Shown here piece after piece: positions 35,107 to 46,033 of a stretch of DNA of 64,000 nucleotides. A model generated the notes under the pieces. The model saw only the letters and a list, made by a program, of their open reading frames with translations, was not told the DNA's origin and ran no database searches. Numbering within the stretch: position 1 is the stretch's first letter; each line of letters opens with the position of its first letter. Source of the DNA: Siphonodentalium dalli (Eukaryota; Mollusca; Scaphopoda; Gadilida; Siphonodentaliidae). Made by a program: the position numbers and the translations under genes. The stretch is from the NCBI GenBank assembly GCA_032622095.1, contig CP136065.1, positions 211,340,151 to 211,404,150 on the forward strand, in the 5' to 3' direction.

Positions 35107-35250
35107 ATAGATAATTCCTACCACATATCGCTGTTTAAGATTGTGCAGCACCGCTGCCTCGTTCAGGTATGTGAGATTTGCCATATCCTCCATTTTCTCA
35201 AATTTTGGGGGATTCATTTGTTGGACATCGTCTTTTTTGACAGTTTTGGT
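35107..35250 (-). CDS. Muscle myosin heavy chain, exon 3
   Basis: This 144-bp exon has 48 codons and phase 0 on both sides. The acceptor is ttattttcag (above 35,250) and the donor is tat|gtaagt. It reads [17 protein letters not shown], then [18 protein letters not shown] and ends V-V-G-I-I-Y. The N-P-P-K-F-x-K-x-E-D-M block and the L-N-E-A-x-V-L-H-N-L block are diagnostic of the start of the class II motor domain. The 144-bp length matches the vertebrate muscle myosin exon at this position. It would be residues 66-113 of the protein. Confidence 0.95.
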
Positions 35251-35460
35251 CTGAAAATAAGATTGTTAATGACACTGTAGCTCAACTAGAACAAAAAATC
35301 TGGAGAAATAATTATTAAACCATTGATTCATTTAAACTCCAAACAATATTCAAAATTAACATTTGACTTCAAACCCTAAAATCAACTTGATCTCAAACAT
35401 ATATGAAAGAACATTCAAGCTTGAATGCAACAAATACTGAACGAAACTCCTGTACAGCTA

Positions 35461-35673
35461 CAGAAATGCCCTAAATAATCGACTACTTAACCACAGCAGA
35501 ATTATGGGTAATTTTTCAGGATTTAATCACAAATATGGCTTGTTGCCATTCATTGGAAAGCTCTCAGTAAGAGCTTTCCAATGAATGGCAACAAGCTATA
35601 TTTCCGACTAAATCGTGAAAAGTTACCCATAATTATGCTGTGGTTAAGAAGTCGATTATTTAGGGCATTACTG
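35461..35673. mobile_element. Palindromic TA-flanked element, 213-bp copy 3
   Basis: Begins cagaaatgccctaaataatc and ends with the complement, ggcattactg. TA on both sides, with the centre at gctctcagtaagagc. The arms show only scattered mismatches. Confidence 0.85.
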
Positions 35674-35675
35674 TA

Positions 35676-35880
35676 CAATCCAAGACAGTTATTGATGAAA
35701 ACCACATGATCGACTGGTCTTTATCAAAAGTCCTACGATTCATAGTAGTCTGATCTCATCAGCTTGAATGTGTCACTGCAGACTAGTAATCGGCCAGAGT
35801 TGGGAGGGGAGACAAATTACCTTTACATTGTCCATAGAAGCCAAGATATGCCATTTCAGCTAAAAGAGCATTGCACACAA
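35676..35880. repeat. Right copy of the inverted duplication flanking myosin exons 3 and 4
   Basis: Reverse complement, with mismatches, of about 31,464-31,675 (for example aaccacatgatcgactggtc and catcagcttgaatgtgtc). It lies in intron 2, upstream of exon 3 on the minus strand. Confidence 0.75.
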
Positions 35881-35988
35881 TCAGATCCATTATACCACAT
35901 CCTTCAAAGTGAAATATAGAAACCTTTTCTGGACGTATATGCATTAAATAAAAAACATTTGGGGTCTTTGCCGCTCTCCTAATTGTCC

Positions 35989-36100
35989 TCTCAGTGAGAG
36001 GTTTCCGATGAATGGCAACAAGCCATATTTCCGACTGAATCCTGAAAAATTACCCATAACTCTGCTGTGATTAAGGAGTCGATTATTTAGGGCATTACTG
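35989..36100. mobile_element. Half copy of the palindromic TA-flanked element
   Basis: Only the right arm is present, from ctcagtgagaggtttccg to gggcattactg. The left arm is missing. Confidence 0.75.
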
Positions 36101-36420
36101 AAAGTGTTTAATTTGTGAGCCTCATATAACTCTCAAAAATCTATATACACGAATAAAGGATATATCTTTTCGGGTTGTAACATAATCACATACAAATTTG
36201 GTATAATTTAGCAGCAGTCTCAATAAAAGGCGCACAACAGAGCTTGCACACCTTCGCGTGCCTGGAATTAAGAAGCAGGGTGTACACCTCCCAAATCTTG
36301 GTTGAGTTGACATAATACTTGACAAAGAATATAGAATTGGCAGGGTTAATGATGATCCATTGATCTGTCACAGGATCAAAAGTCAGCAATATAAGTATAA
36401 GAGCACCTAACCAACACAAA

Positions 36421-36815
36421 AGGGTCCTGCAAATATTTGAGATTCGATTCAATCACGATATGTGTCAATCAATTCAAGATCGACACCGTATCGTCCGCTG
36501 ATTGCAATATTTTGGAAATTGATAATATTTGGCACCGTGGCCTCGTTTTGCATTTAAAAAGCACACAAAATATCCACTATCACATATGCACAAAGGTGCC
36601 AATAAAGGTAATCTTATGTGTATTGCTTTCAGGAAAGAAGCATGCAAAATTTCTTGTCTCACAAACCAACAAACTACAATAACTAGCCGAACTAGGGTCA
36701 TATGGCAAGTTGGCAACAAATACTCCATATTATATGTAGGAGTCAAAATGTGAACATCTAGAGAGAAAATGCAAAACACAACATTATTTGATTTGAGATT
36801 TGGTTCGATATTGTA
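36421..36815. mobile_element. Decayed relative of the hAT-type element at 24,303
   Basis: The left end, agggtcctgcaaatatttga, resembles the terminus tagggtcctgcgaat. The right side has gcaaaacacaacattatttg, then gatttggttcgatattg, comparable to gcaacacacagatatg...gattcgatattcg near 25,303. No clean target duplication remains. Confidence 0.5.
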
Positions 36816-36884
36816 ACAACAATTCAATGTTGAGATTTTATTCAAGGCAAAATCCTCCCAAGAAGCTGTGTCTGTTGTACTTAC

Positions 36885-37079
36885 ATTGTTGTTCTTCTTG
36901 AGTTTCACGGTGATTTGCTCTCCTTTGGTGCTCTCTATTTCTGCAGCAAGAAAGCCCTCTTTCTCATCCGGTATCCAACATGATTTCTTTCCATCAAACG
37001 ATCCAACCATCTCCTTGATCATTTTCTTACGATCCACAGCCAGATATTGAAAATCTGGATCACTTATGTCGAACGACAT
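36885..37079 (-). CDS. Muscle myosin heavy chain, exon 2 coding part (start codon, SH3-like N-terminal domain)
   Basis: Translation starts at ATG 37,079-37,077 and the sequence opens M-S-F-D-I-S-D-P-D-F-Q-Y-L-A-V-D-R-K-K-M. That opening is characteristic of invertebrate muscle myosin heavy chains. The frame stays open for five codons upstream but holds no ATG there, so this start is well supported. Residues 1-30 are the N-terminal extension. The SH3-like subdomain begins near residue 31, with W-I-P-D-E-K-E-G-F and E-I-x-S-T-K-G-x-x-I-T-V-K. There are 65 codons, ending in a run of three asparagines at a phase-0 donor (aat|gtaagt). The protein is the actin-based motor heavy chain of thick filaments; here it is probably the main striated or smooth muscle isoform. 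Confidence 0.95.
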
Positions 37080-37180
37080 GGTTGCCGCTTTCAATCACGC
37101 ACAAACCGATTAAACTACAAGAAGTATAAATCCTCGAAACAGAACTCTGGACCAAAATCTCAATAAATCACATTACAAGT
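37080..37180 (-). other. 5' untranslated part of myosin exon 2
   Basis: A strong acceptor (ccttttatttttcag) ends at 37,181 on the minus strand, about 100 bp above the start codon. This implies an untranslated leader joined from an upstream noncoding exon. That layout is common in muscle myosin genes of many animals. Confidence 0.7.
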
Positions 37181-37327
37181 CTGAAAAATAAAAGGAAATT
37201 ACTTGTATTAAACCAAACAATAAACAACCAACTTATAAGGAAGTTAATAATGACAGTGACGCAAAATCAGACATTGAAAGAGTACTGTAAGTTTTGCAAT
37301 ATGCTACACAAATAAAATACATGCACA

Positions 37328-37800
37328 AAACGACATGTTTGTTAATGGATTTGTTGATATGGCACGATTGCTAGTACGGAAGGATAGAATGAGTGGTGCA
37401 GCCTCAAGTTCTATCCTTCCGCAAAGAAACAAGTGCCGACCGACAAACCCGTTAACCCTTTACCCAACAAAACGGCCAAATAAAGCTTCAACAGCCTAAA
37501 ATATCTTCGGTCTGTCTCAATAGAACCATACAAATATGGATATCATTGGAACCGGCTCCTTGACCACATTGTGATAGTTACAGTTATGCCCTGTGCCAAT
37601 GCATTCTCTTATATATGCGAGTCGACCATAGGTCGCCTCGCATATATAAGAGAATGCATTGGCCTAATGTGTTAAGCCAATGCATTCTCTTATATATGTG
37701 AGGCGACCTATGGTCGACTCGCATATATAAGAGAATGCATTGGCACAGGGCCCTTCTGTTGGGTAAAGGGTTAACACATGTGTCATTCTGTGTTTATTAC
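37328..37800. mobile_element. Family G element, split by a family A insertion
   Basis: The sequence from cacaaaacgacatgtttgtt to gacaaacccgttaa, and then cacatgtgtcattctgtg, corresponds to an uninterrupted stretch at about 62,618-62,762. The two parts here are separated by the family A element at 37,452. The arms gttaatgggtttgt / acaaacccattaac are inverted repeats. Confidence 0.75.
37452..37774. mobile_element. Family A TTAA element, copy 4
   Basis: The ends are ttaaccctttacccaaca and gttgggtaaagggttaa. The spacer between the two mirrored hairpins is shortened to cctaatgtgttaag, so the hairpins are almost adjacent. It is inserted in a family G element. Confidence 0.9.
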
Positions 37801-37912
37801 ATGCCACCCGTCCTAGAATCCATGAAATAAAAAAACAGACTTACAAGGTATATGTAAATATGGAACAGCAGGAACACTAGGTATAGGAAAAAGTGTGTAA
37901 TAAAAGAAGTTA

Positions 37913-38125
37913 CAATAATGCCCTAAATAATCAACTCCTTAACCACAGCAGAATTATGGGTAATTTTTCAGGATTTAGTCGGAAATATGGCTTGTTACCA
38001 TTCATTGGAAAGCTCTCACTGAGAGCTTTCCGATGAATGTCAACAAGCCACATTTCCGACTAAATCCTGAAAAATTACCCATAATTCTGCTGTGGTTAAG
38101 GAGTCAATTATTTAGGGCATTACTG
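37913..38125. mobile_element. Palindromic TA-flanked element, 213-bp copy 4
   Basis: Starts caataatgccctaaataatc and ends ggcattactg. TA flanks both sides and the centre is gctctcactgagagc. The arms are nearly identical. Confidence 0.85.
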
Positions 38126-38459
38126 TAGTAACTGACATCTAAAACAGGGACATATTCAGCAATTGCAACACTAATGTAATAATAACGTGACTAATATAAA
38201 GGCAACAGAAATTTAACAGACTCGTTTACAAACCCATCATACATTCTCCCATATTGCAAACAAAAATGTTCTCATTGCTTGGTTTATGATCATGTTGAAT
38301 AAGTGTCAATCATCAATGACACTGTACCTCAACTTGGGAAGTGGTTTATTTTTTGCTGAGCAATGAATAGAATGATAAAGAAGAAGGAAAGCCAAAAAGT
38401 TACGGTAAAGGTCTTGTATTGTGTAGATGGAATTATTTTCATTTCAAACATTTCAACAA

Positions 38460-40340
38460 TAACTGTGGGCTGCAGGGTGTGCAGATGGATTCAAAATTTA
38501 AATCCAAGATGACTGCTGGCAGCCATGTATTTTTTAACAAATTTTGGAAAAATTGGATAGCTCCCATCTAGAGGTGGCCTGTAGGGTGTTCCAAAAGATT
38601 TAGTCAGGCAAAGAGTTAAATCCAAGATGGCCACTGGCAGCCATGTTTTTAACACATTTCGGAAATAATTGATGGCTCCCATCTAGAGGTCACCCCGAAT
38701 ATCCATATGGAGTTTGGCGACGATCGAATGAGGGAGGTGTCATGCAAAGAGTAAAATCCATGATGGCCACTGGCAGCATTGTTGATCTACGAATTTTGGG
38801 AAAAAATGATGGCTCCCATCTAGAAGTCACCATGAATATCCATTTAAAGTTTGGTGATGGTCGGATGAGGGATGTAGTCTGTAGGGTGTGCTAAAGGATT
38901 TAGTCATGCAAAGAGTATAATACAAGAAGTTTCAATTTCAATGGCTCCCATCTAGAGGTGATCCTAAACATGCCTGTCAATTTTCAAAACAATTCTCCAA
39001 TAAATACGGGCTGCATGCATTGGATTAAAATTTGAAATCCAAGATGGCTGCTGGTGGCCATTTTTGTTTTTACAAATTTAGGAAATAATCGATGGCTCCC
39101 ATCCAGAGGTCACTCCGAAGATCCACATGAAGTTTGGTGATGATCGAATGAGATTTGTGACCTGTAGGGTGTGCTAAAAGATTTAGTCACGCAAGAGTAA
39201 AATCCAAGATGGCTGCTGGCATCCATGTTTTTCATAAACAAAATTTCAAATTTGATGGCTCCCATCTAGAGGTGATCCTAAACATGCCTGTCAATTTTCA
39301 AAACAATTCCACAATAAATGCAAGCTGCATGCGATGGATTAAAATTTGAAATCCAAGATGGCTACTGGCGGCCATGTTTAAAAAAAAAATTCGGAATGGC
39401 TCCCATCTAGAGGTCACCCCGAAGATCCACATAAAGCTTGGTGATGATCAGATGAGATTTGTGACCTGCAGTGTGTGCCAAAGAATTTAGTCTGAGTAAA
39501 ATCCAAGATGGCTGCTGCGGCCATGTTTTTCAACGAAATTCAGAAATGAAGTTTTGAGAGGATGGGATGAGGGATTTAGTCATGCAATCTATGATGGCTG
39601 CCAGTGGAATTGTTTTTTTTAACAAATTTCGGAAAACATCATTGGCACTTTTCTAGAGGTCACCCCGAAGATCCTTATGAAGTTTGGTGACGATCGGATG
39701 AGGGATCTGGCCTGTAGGTTGTGCCAAAGGATTTAGTCATGCAAAGAGTAAAATCCATGATGGCTGCCAGCGGAATAGTTTTTTATCGAAAATTTAAAAA
39801 ATCGATGGCTCCAATCTAGAGGTGATCCTAAACATGCCTGAAATTTTCAAAAACAATTCTCCAATAAATGCGGGCTGCAGGCTGTGCCGATGGATTCAAT
39901 TATGAAATCTAATATGGCTGCTTGCATTCATGTTTTTGACAAATTTCTGAAACAATTTATGACTCCCAACTAGAGGTCACCCCGAAGATCCATATGATTG
40001 TTGGTGGTGATTAGAGGAGGGATGTGGTCTGTAGAGTGTGCCAAAGGATTTATTCATGCAAAGAGTAAAATTCCAGATGGCTGCCGGTGGCCATGTTTTT
40101 CATCGAAAATCGCTAAAATTTGATAGCTCCTGTCAAGAGGTGATCCTAAAATTGCCTGTAAATATAAGAAACATTTCTCCAATAAATGTGGGATGCAGGG
40201 TTTCGAAAAAATTTGATGGCTCCCACCTAGAGGTCAACCTGAATATCCATACAAAGTTTGGTGATGATCGGATGAGGGATGCAGCCTGTATTGCGAGCCA
40301 AAGAAAATTGTTGATGGACCGTCATCATGGACGGAGGACG
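38460..40340. repeat. Diverged tandem array with AAGATGGC-type motifs
   Basis: About eight to ten imperfect units of roughly 170-200 bp. Recurrent words are atggctcccatctagaggt, ccgaagatccatatgaag, tttggtgatgatcggatgag, ggatttagtcatgcaaagag and taaaatccaagatggctgc. Two half-unit types alternate in part; one carries caattctccaataaatgc. Units are well diverged, so the array is old. It lies in myosin intron 1. Confidence 0.85.
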
Positions 40341-40465
40341 GACGATGGATGCCAACCCATGACAATAGCTCAAACTTTACAAAGTAAAGTTGAGCTAATA
40401 AAGTATGTAGCGTAGAAAATAGTTGAAGGCAGTCTGTTCTTTTGTTTTTTCTCCTTCGTTTCTAT

Positions 40466-40692
40466 TATTTAAATGGGTACTGTACACTAAATGTGGGACC
40501 ATATCCTTTTATACTCAACAGAATATATGCAAATGAAAGAATTTGAACCATGGATTAGTGCAAAATACATTTGTGTGCTCCGTGAACGATACAAACAACA
40601 TGGTAATTATGATGAAAATTAATTTATGACTGGAGTATAAAAGGAGATGGTCCCATAAATTGCTGGATTTAGTGTACAGTACCCCTTTAAAT
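40466..40692. mobile_element. Foldback element with gtacagta-type ends
   Basis: The left end is aaatgggtactgtacactaa and the right end is tttagtgtacagtacccctt. The inner arms also pair (gggaccatatccttttatac with gtataaaaggagatggtccc). A left-half relative occurs at about 59,137-59,265. Confidence 0.7.
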
Positions 40693-40844
40693 TGTTTTAT
40701 TGGAAGAAATAAAATATTTTTCAATTCATATACTATTTCACTAATAATAGTTGATATGGGCTGGTGATGTATTTTTTTCCCCTCTTGTATCCACTACCCA
40801 AATGTCCGTAAACATGTGGCCTAATGGATACATTTCTATAAAAC

Positions 40845-41085
40845 ACTAGCAGATGTGCCCAGCATTGCATGGGAGCGTTTATTGTTACCGTACATTACTC
40901 TGATAAGGTAGAAAATAAAGGTGATGTCACACAGTCGAGAAATACTGAAAATAGCCGAAATACATGACCACACCAAATTTCAGTGAGATCTGCCCAGTAG
41001 ATTCTGAGAACTGTGATGCCGAAACGGATATTGGATGGCTATAGAGATTCAGAGAGAGACTATATATATTAGATTATGTGGTGGA
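40845..41085. repeat. Dispersed repeat with ctagcagatgtgccc head
   Basis: It starts acactagcagatgtgcccag, then cattgcatgggagcg, and ends tatatatattagatta. The layout (tagc-gatg-gccc head, inner body, tatata tail) resembles the repeats at 51,196 and 51,875. Family unknown. Confidence 0.5.
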
Positions 41086-41336
41086 TTAGCTCCAATGTAC
41101 TTGACATCATTATTACCATGGAATGACGAACCCATCACCCTCACATTGTATAACATCAAGAACAGTTTGAAAGTATAAGGTACTGTGAAATGGAACATCT
41201 CGAACCTGGACATTTCCAATTAACAGAGTGGTATGAATCCCGCACAGAGACGATTCTAGGGGGGTTTCAACTGGGGTGAGACCATCAAATTTCCAACTAT
41301 ATAGGATTTGGTCTAATAATATTTCCAATTATATCA

Positions 41337-41902
41337 GGGGGGGGGGGGGGGGTGAAAACATTTCTTCCGGCACGTATGCCGGGGTGGGTGGGTGGTCAAA
41401 ACCACCAACAAGCAATTTTTTCCGCAACTAAAACAAAAATTTCCTGCTTGTTTTTTAGTGTTTTGGCAATGAGTTGGGCTTCAAACCCACTTTGAATCAG
41501 TTTGAATGAGAGAAATAATGTAATTCTAACTGGTAAACTGACTGCAGGCAGTTATCGTGTTGTATTTTGTTGCAAATTTTGAAATCCAAGATGGCCGCTG
41601 GCAGCCATGTTTTTTTGGCCGAATGACCTCAAAATGACTCATTCCTATTTACATGTCCATGTTAACATCCATGATAAATAGTATGCCCAGAAATTCATAT
41701 ACAGCTGTTTACAGTGAATTTCCCCCCGCAAATCTCTGTTTTAGTGTTAAAAGGGGGGGTGGGTGTCAAAAAATGGTCGGAAAAAACTGCCGAAAACGGA
41801 AAAAAAATTGGCGGTGGGGGTGGGTGGGTACAAAAAATTATCGAAAGGGAAAAAATGCCATACATGCCTGAATTTTTTTTCCGACCCCCCCCCCCCCCCC
41901 CC
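41337..41902. repeat. G-run and C-run pair
   Basis: A run of 16 G at 41,337-41,352 and a run of 18 C at 41,885-41,902 bracket a segment with several ggggtgg words. The two runs are complementary and could be inverted-repeat ends of a small element, or slippage-prone tracts. Confidence 0.6.
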
Positions 41903-42124
41903 TGATTATATAGGATTTGGTTTTGAGTAATGCAAATTCCAATATTGGCTTAATGATTTGGGTTTCTATATTTTCTTTTTGAGTACGAACTCTGTAAATA
42001 AAGATACTGACACTAGTAATAAGAATGACATAGTATTGATCCATGTTTTATGTATTGAGTACACTGTGCATGCAGTACATTATACATGATAGTATTCAGA
42101 ATATGGTTGAGGAACGAATACAAG

Positions 42125-45100
42125 TTTAAATACATGTATTCAAATTCCAAGGATTCACAAGTTATAACTCACACAAAGGTAACAAGTATGCATGGTGAAT
42201 CGTTATATTGTTAAAGCTGTCCTCAGAAAGATATGGAGTTTGACATTACTAATACACTAGTGACCATGAATCTATGGTTGGTAAAATATACCAGTCTGAA
42301 CTTAAAGGAAATGCTTCGCTTTAAATTTCATATATGTGTTCAGGTAAATTAATGAGCATTACTGGAATGTATTTACTCAAATGACTGTGTATTAACTTGT
42401 AATATTGACATTACATTGCTACCCTTGCAGGACAAATTTAAATAAAACTGCTATGAGAGGAACTATGTATAAGTATAAGTACAACTATTGGAATTTGAGT
42501 CATGAACACTATTGAAAATTATGGTCGTCATTTGGGGGGGGTGAGACACCCACACACCACCCTGTCGTTACGTCCCTGAATTCCTGCATGGAAATGGCCT
42601 CTGAATCCCGCGTGTCATGCTGACTCATGCAACCCAGGGCCCTGGTATCGACTGAAAATGGCCTGAATCCCGCGTGTCAACTGAATAGGTGACACCCTCC
42701 TCTAGTGGAAACCCTCTAGCCACGTCCCTGATAAACAGTGCCCATTGCAAAATTAATAGAATGTCTGCAATCATAAGCATACACGGTACATACACCAATC
42801 ACAAGACCACCATATCCATGATACACAACTTTCTCTTGATCTATCGTTTACTGGATTTTTTGTGAAGCTGTGGACTGCCAACATATTTTCCCGCGAAAAA
42901 TGACGTCACCGTTGTTGGCGGGAACATATTTTTAGCAGATCTGCACACTGATCAAACTATCGGGCCTTCAGTGTGTGAAAACGCCATACCTACGATCGAA
43001 TTCACCGTTCTTTTTTTCAACGCAGATAAACACCTTCTGAATCTGAACTAACTGGGTAATGGCTTATTTTACTTTTTGTTTATCATGTATATACATGATT
43101 ATATTAGAAATATCTGGTCGGACTATATGAATTACACACAGGGATGTGGCTAGAGGGTCTCCGCTGGGGGGGTGTCAACCTTGGGAATTTCCAACTGCAC
43201 CCCCCCCCCCCCCTTGAGTCGGAATCACACCAACACAACTTTTTGCATAATTCCATTTGCACCCCCCCCCCCTTGAGGTCGGAATCACACCAACACAACA
43301 TTTTGCATAATTCCATTTGTACCCCCCCCCCCCTTCAGTCGGAATCTCACCAACACAACTTTTTGCATAAGTCCATATGCACCCCCCCCCCCCCCTTGTA
43401 CCTCATGCTCAGGCCTAATTTCCTATATATTCATAAGCCATGCTTCTATTTTCCCAGTATGAGAACATTAAGATATTTTAACCTGAAAATTGCCCCAAAA
43501 AAAAACAACTAGTGATCTAATTCCAGACAAATGCACACAGCTACCGACAACAGACCAGGAAACACCGGGCCGATCATGGTTGTTCGGCCCGGTGTGAGAA
43601 AATTCTTCAACTGATGACCATTTATGTCTACAAGTTTGACCAAATGTAGTAAAATATTGTTTTGCTAAACTAATTAGCAGTTTTGTATTGGCCATGTGGA
43701 TGGGACAATGACACACCGGGCCGACCATGGTTCGGCCCGGTGTGCGAAAATTTTGAAATCTGAACAAGAAAATCGCAAAATCCTAACATCTAGACTAGCC
43801 TCAAGCCTTCCTACTGTTGGAAATTTCAAACCCTACACCCCCCCACTTAGGTTGGAAAATTTCCAACTGATGACAATTCCAATGACAATGTTGACCAATT
43901 GTATGACAATATTGTTTTCTTAAATTAACTAGAAGTTTTTGACTGACCACGGGGGAGGGACCATGCAGGACACAAGCTTTCCAAGTGTTGGAAATTTCCA
44001 ACCTGTCACCCCCCTAAGGTTGGAAAATTTCCAACTGATGACCATTTCTGTCAAAAATTTTGACAAAAAATAGGAACATATGCAAATATTGGTCGAAAAA
44101 CAATAAATTCCCCCCAATAAATTGTTTTATAATCAAACTACAAGAACATTTAAATACATGTATTCAAATTCCAAGGATTCACAAGTTATAACTCACACAA
44201 AGGTAACAAGTATGCATGGTGAATCGTTATATTGTTAAAGCTGTCCTCAGAAAGATATGGAGGTTTGACATTACTAATACACTAGTGACCATGAATCTAT
44301 GGTTGGTAAAATATACCAGTCTGAACTTAAAGGAAATGCTTCGCTTTAAATTTCATATATGTGTTCAGGTAAATTAATGAGCATTACTGGAATGTATTTA
44401 CTCAAATGACTGTGTATTAACTTGTAATATTGACATTACATTGCTACCTTGCAGGACAAATTTAAATAAAACTGCTATGAGAGGAACTATGTATAAGTAT
44501 AAGTACAACTATTGGAATTTGAGTCATGAACACTATTGAAAATTATGGTCGTCATTTGGGGGGGGGGGGTGAGACACCCACACACACCCTGTCGTTACGT
44601 CCCTGAATTCCTGCATGGAAATGGCCTCTGAATCCCGCGTGTCATGCTGACCATGCAACCCAGGGCCCTGGTATCGACTGAAAATGGCCTGAATCCCGCG
44701 TGTCAACTGAATAGGTGACACCTCCTCTAGTGGGAAACCCTCTAGCCACGTCCCTGATAAACAGTGCCCATTGCAAAATTAATGGAATGTCTGCAATCAT
44801 AAGCATACACGGTACATACACCAATCACAAGACCACCATATCCATGATACACAACTTTCTCTTGATCTATCGTTTACTGGATTTTTTGTGAAGCTGTGGA
44901 CTGCCAACATATTTTCCCGCGAAAATGACGTCACCATTGTTGGCGGGAACATATTTTTAGCAGATCTGCACACTGATCAAACTATCGGGCCTTCAGTGTG
45001 TGAAAACGCCATACCTACGATCGAATTCACCGTTCTTTTTTTCAACGCAGATAAACACCTTCTGAATCTGAACTAACTGGGTAATGGCTTATTTTACTTT

Positions 45101-46033
45101 TTGTTTATCATGTATATACATGATTATATTAGAAATATCTGGTCGGACTATATGAATTACACACAGGGATGTGGCTAGAGGGTCTCCGCTGGGGGGTGTC
45201 AACCTTGGGAATTTCCAACTGCACCCCCCCCCCCCCCTTGAGTCGGAATCACACCAACACAACTTTTTGCATAATTCCATTTGCACCCCCCCCCCCTTGA
45301 GTCGGAATCACACCAACACAACATTTTGCATAATTCCATTTGTACCCCCCCCCCTTCAGTCGGAATCTCACCAACACAACTTTTTGCATAAGTCCATATG
45401 CACCCCCCCCCCCCCCTTGTACCTCATGCTCAGGCCTAATTTCCTATATATTCATAAGCCATGCTTCTATTTTCCCAGTATGAGAACATTAAGATATTTT
45501 AACCTGAAAATTGCCCCAAAAAAAACAACTAGTGATCTAATTCCAGACAAATGCACACAGCTACCGACAACAGACCAGGAAACACCGGGCCGATCATGGT
45601 TGTTCGGCCCGGTGTGAGAAAATTCTTCAACTGATGACCATTTATGTCTACAAGTTTGACCAAATGTAGTAAAATATTGTTTTGCTAAACTAATTAGCAG
45701 TTTTGTATTGGCCATGTGGATGGGACAATGACACACCGGGCCGACCATGGTTCGGCCCGGTGTGCGAAAATTTTGAAATCTGAACAAGAAAATCGCAAAA
45801 TCCTAACATCTAGACTAGCCTCAAGCCTTCCTACTGTTGGAAATTTCAAACCCTACACCCCCACTTAGGTTGGAAAATTTCCAACTGATGACAATTCCAA
45901 TGACAATGTTGACCAATTGTATGACAATATTGTTTTCTTAAATTAACTAGAAGTTTTTGACTGACCACGGGGGAGGGACCATGCAGGACACAAGCTTTCC
46001 AAGTAGTTTTATAATCAAACTACAAGAACATTT
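42125..46033 (+). repeat. Tandem duplication of a segment of about 2 kb
   Basis: Sequence from 42,125 (tttaaatacatgtattc) reappears at 44,149 with an offset of 2,024 bp. It can be followed to about 46,004, with the unit end (ttttataatcaaactacaag) at about 46,006-46,033. Differences seen by eye are mostly in homopolymer lengths, plus a deletion of about 120 bp near the end of copy 2. Each copy contains C-tracts spaced by about 60 bp (caccaacacaactttttgca) and two palindromes with cgggccga. Confidence 0.9.

Noticed and set aside
36474-36884. Continuation of the myosin reading frame below the exon 2 donor
   Set aside because: The frame stays open by chance into the intron, but the myosin sequence stops at the aat|gtaagt donor and resumes at 35,250 in the correct phase.
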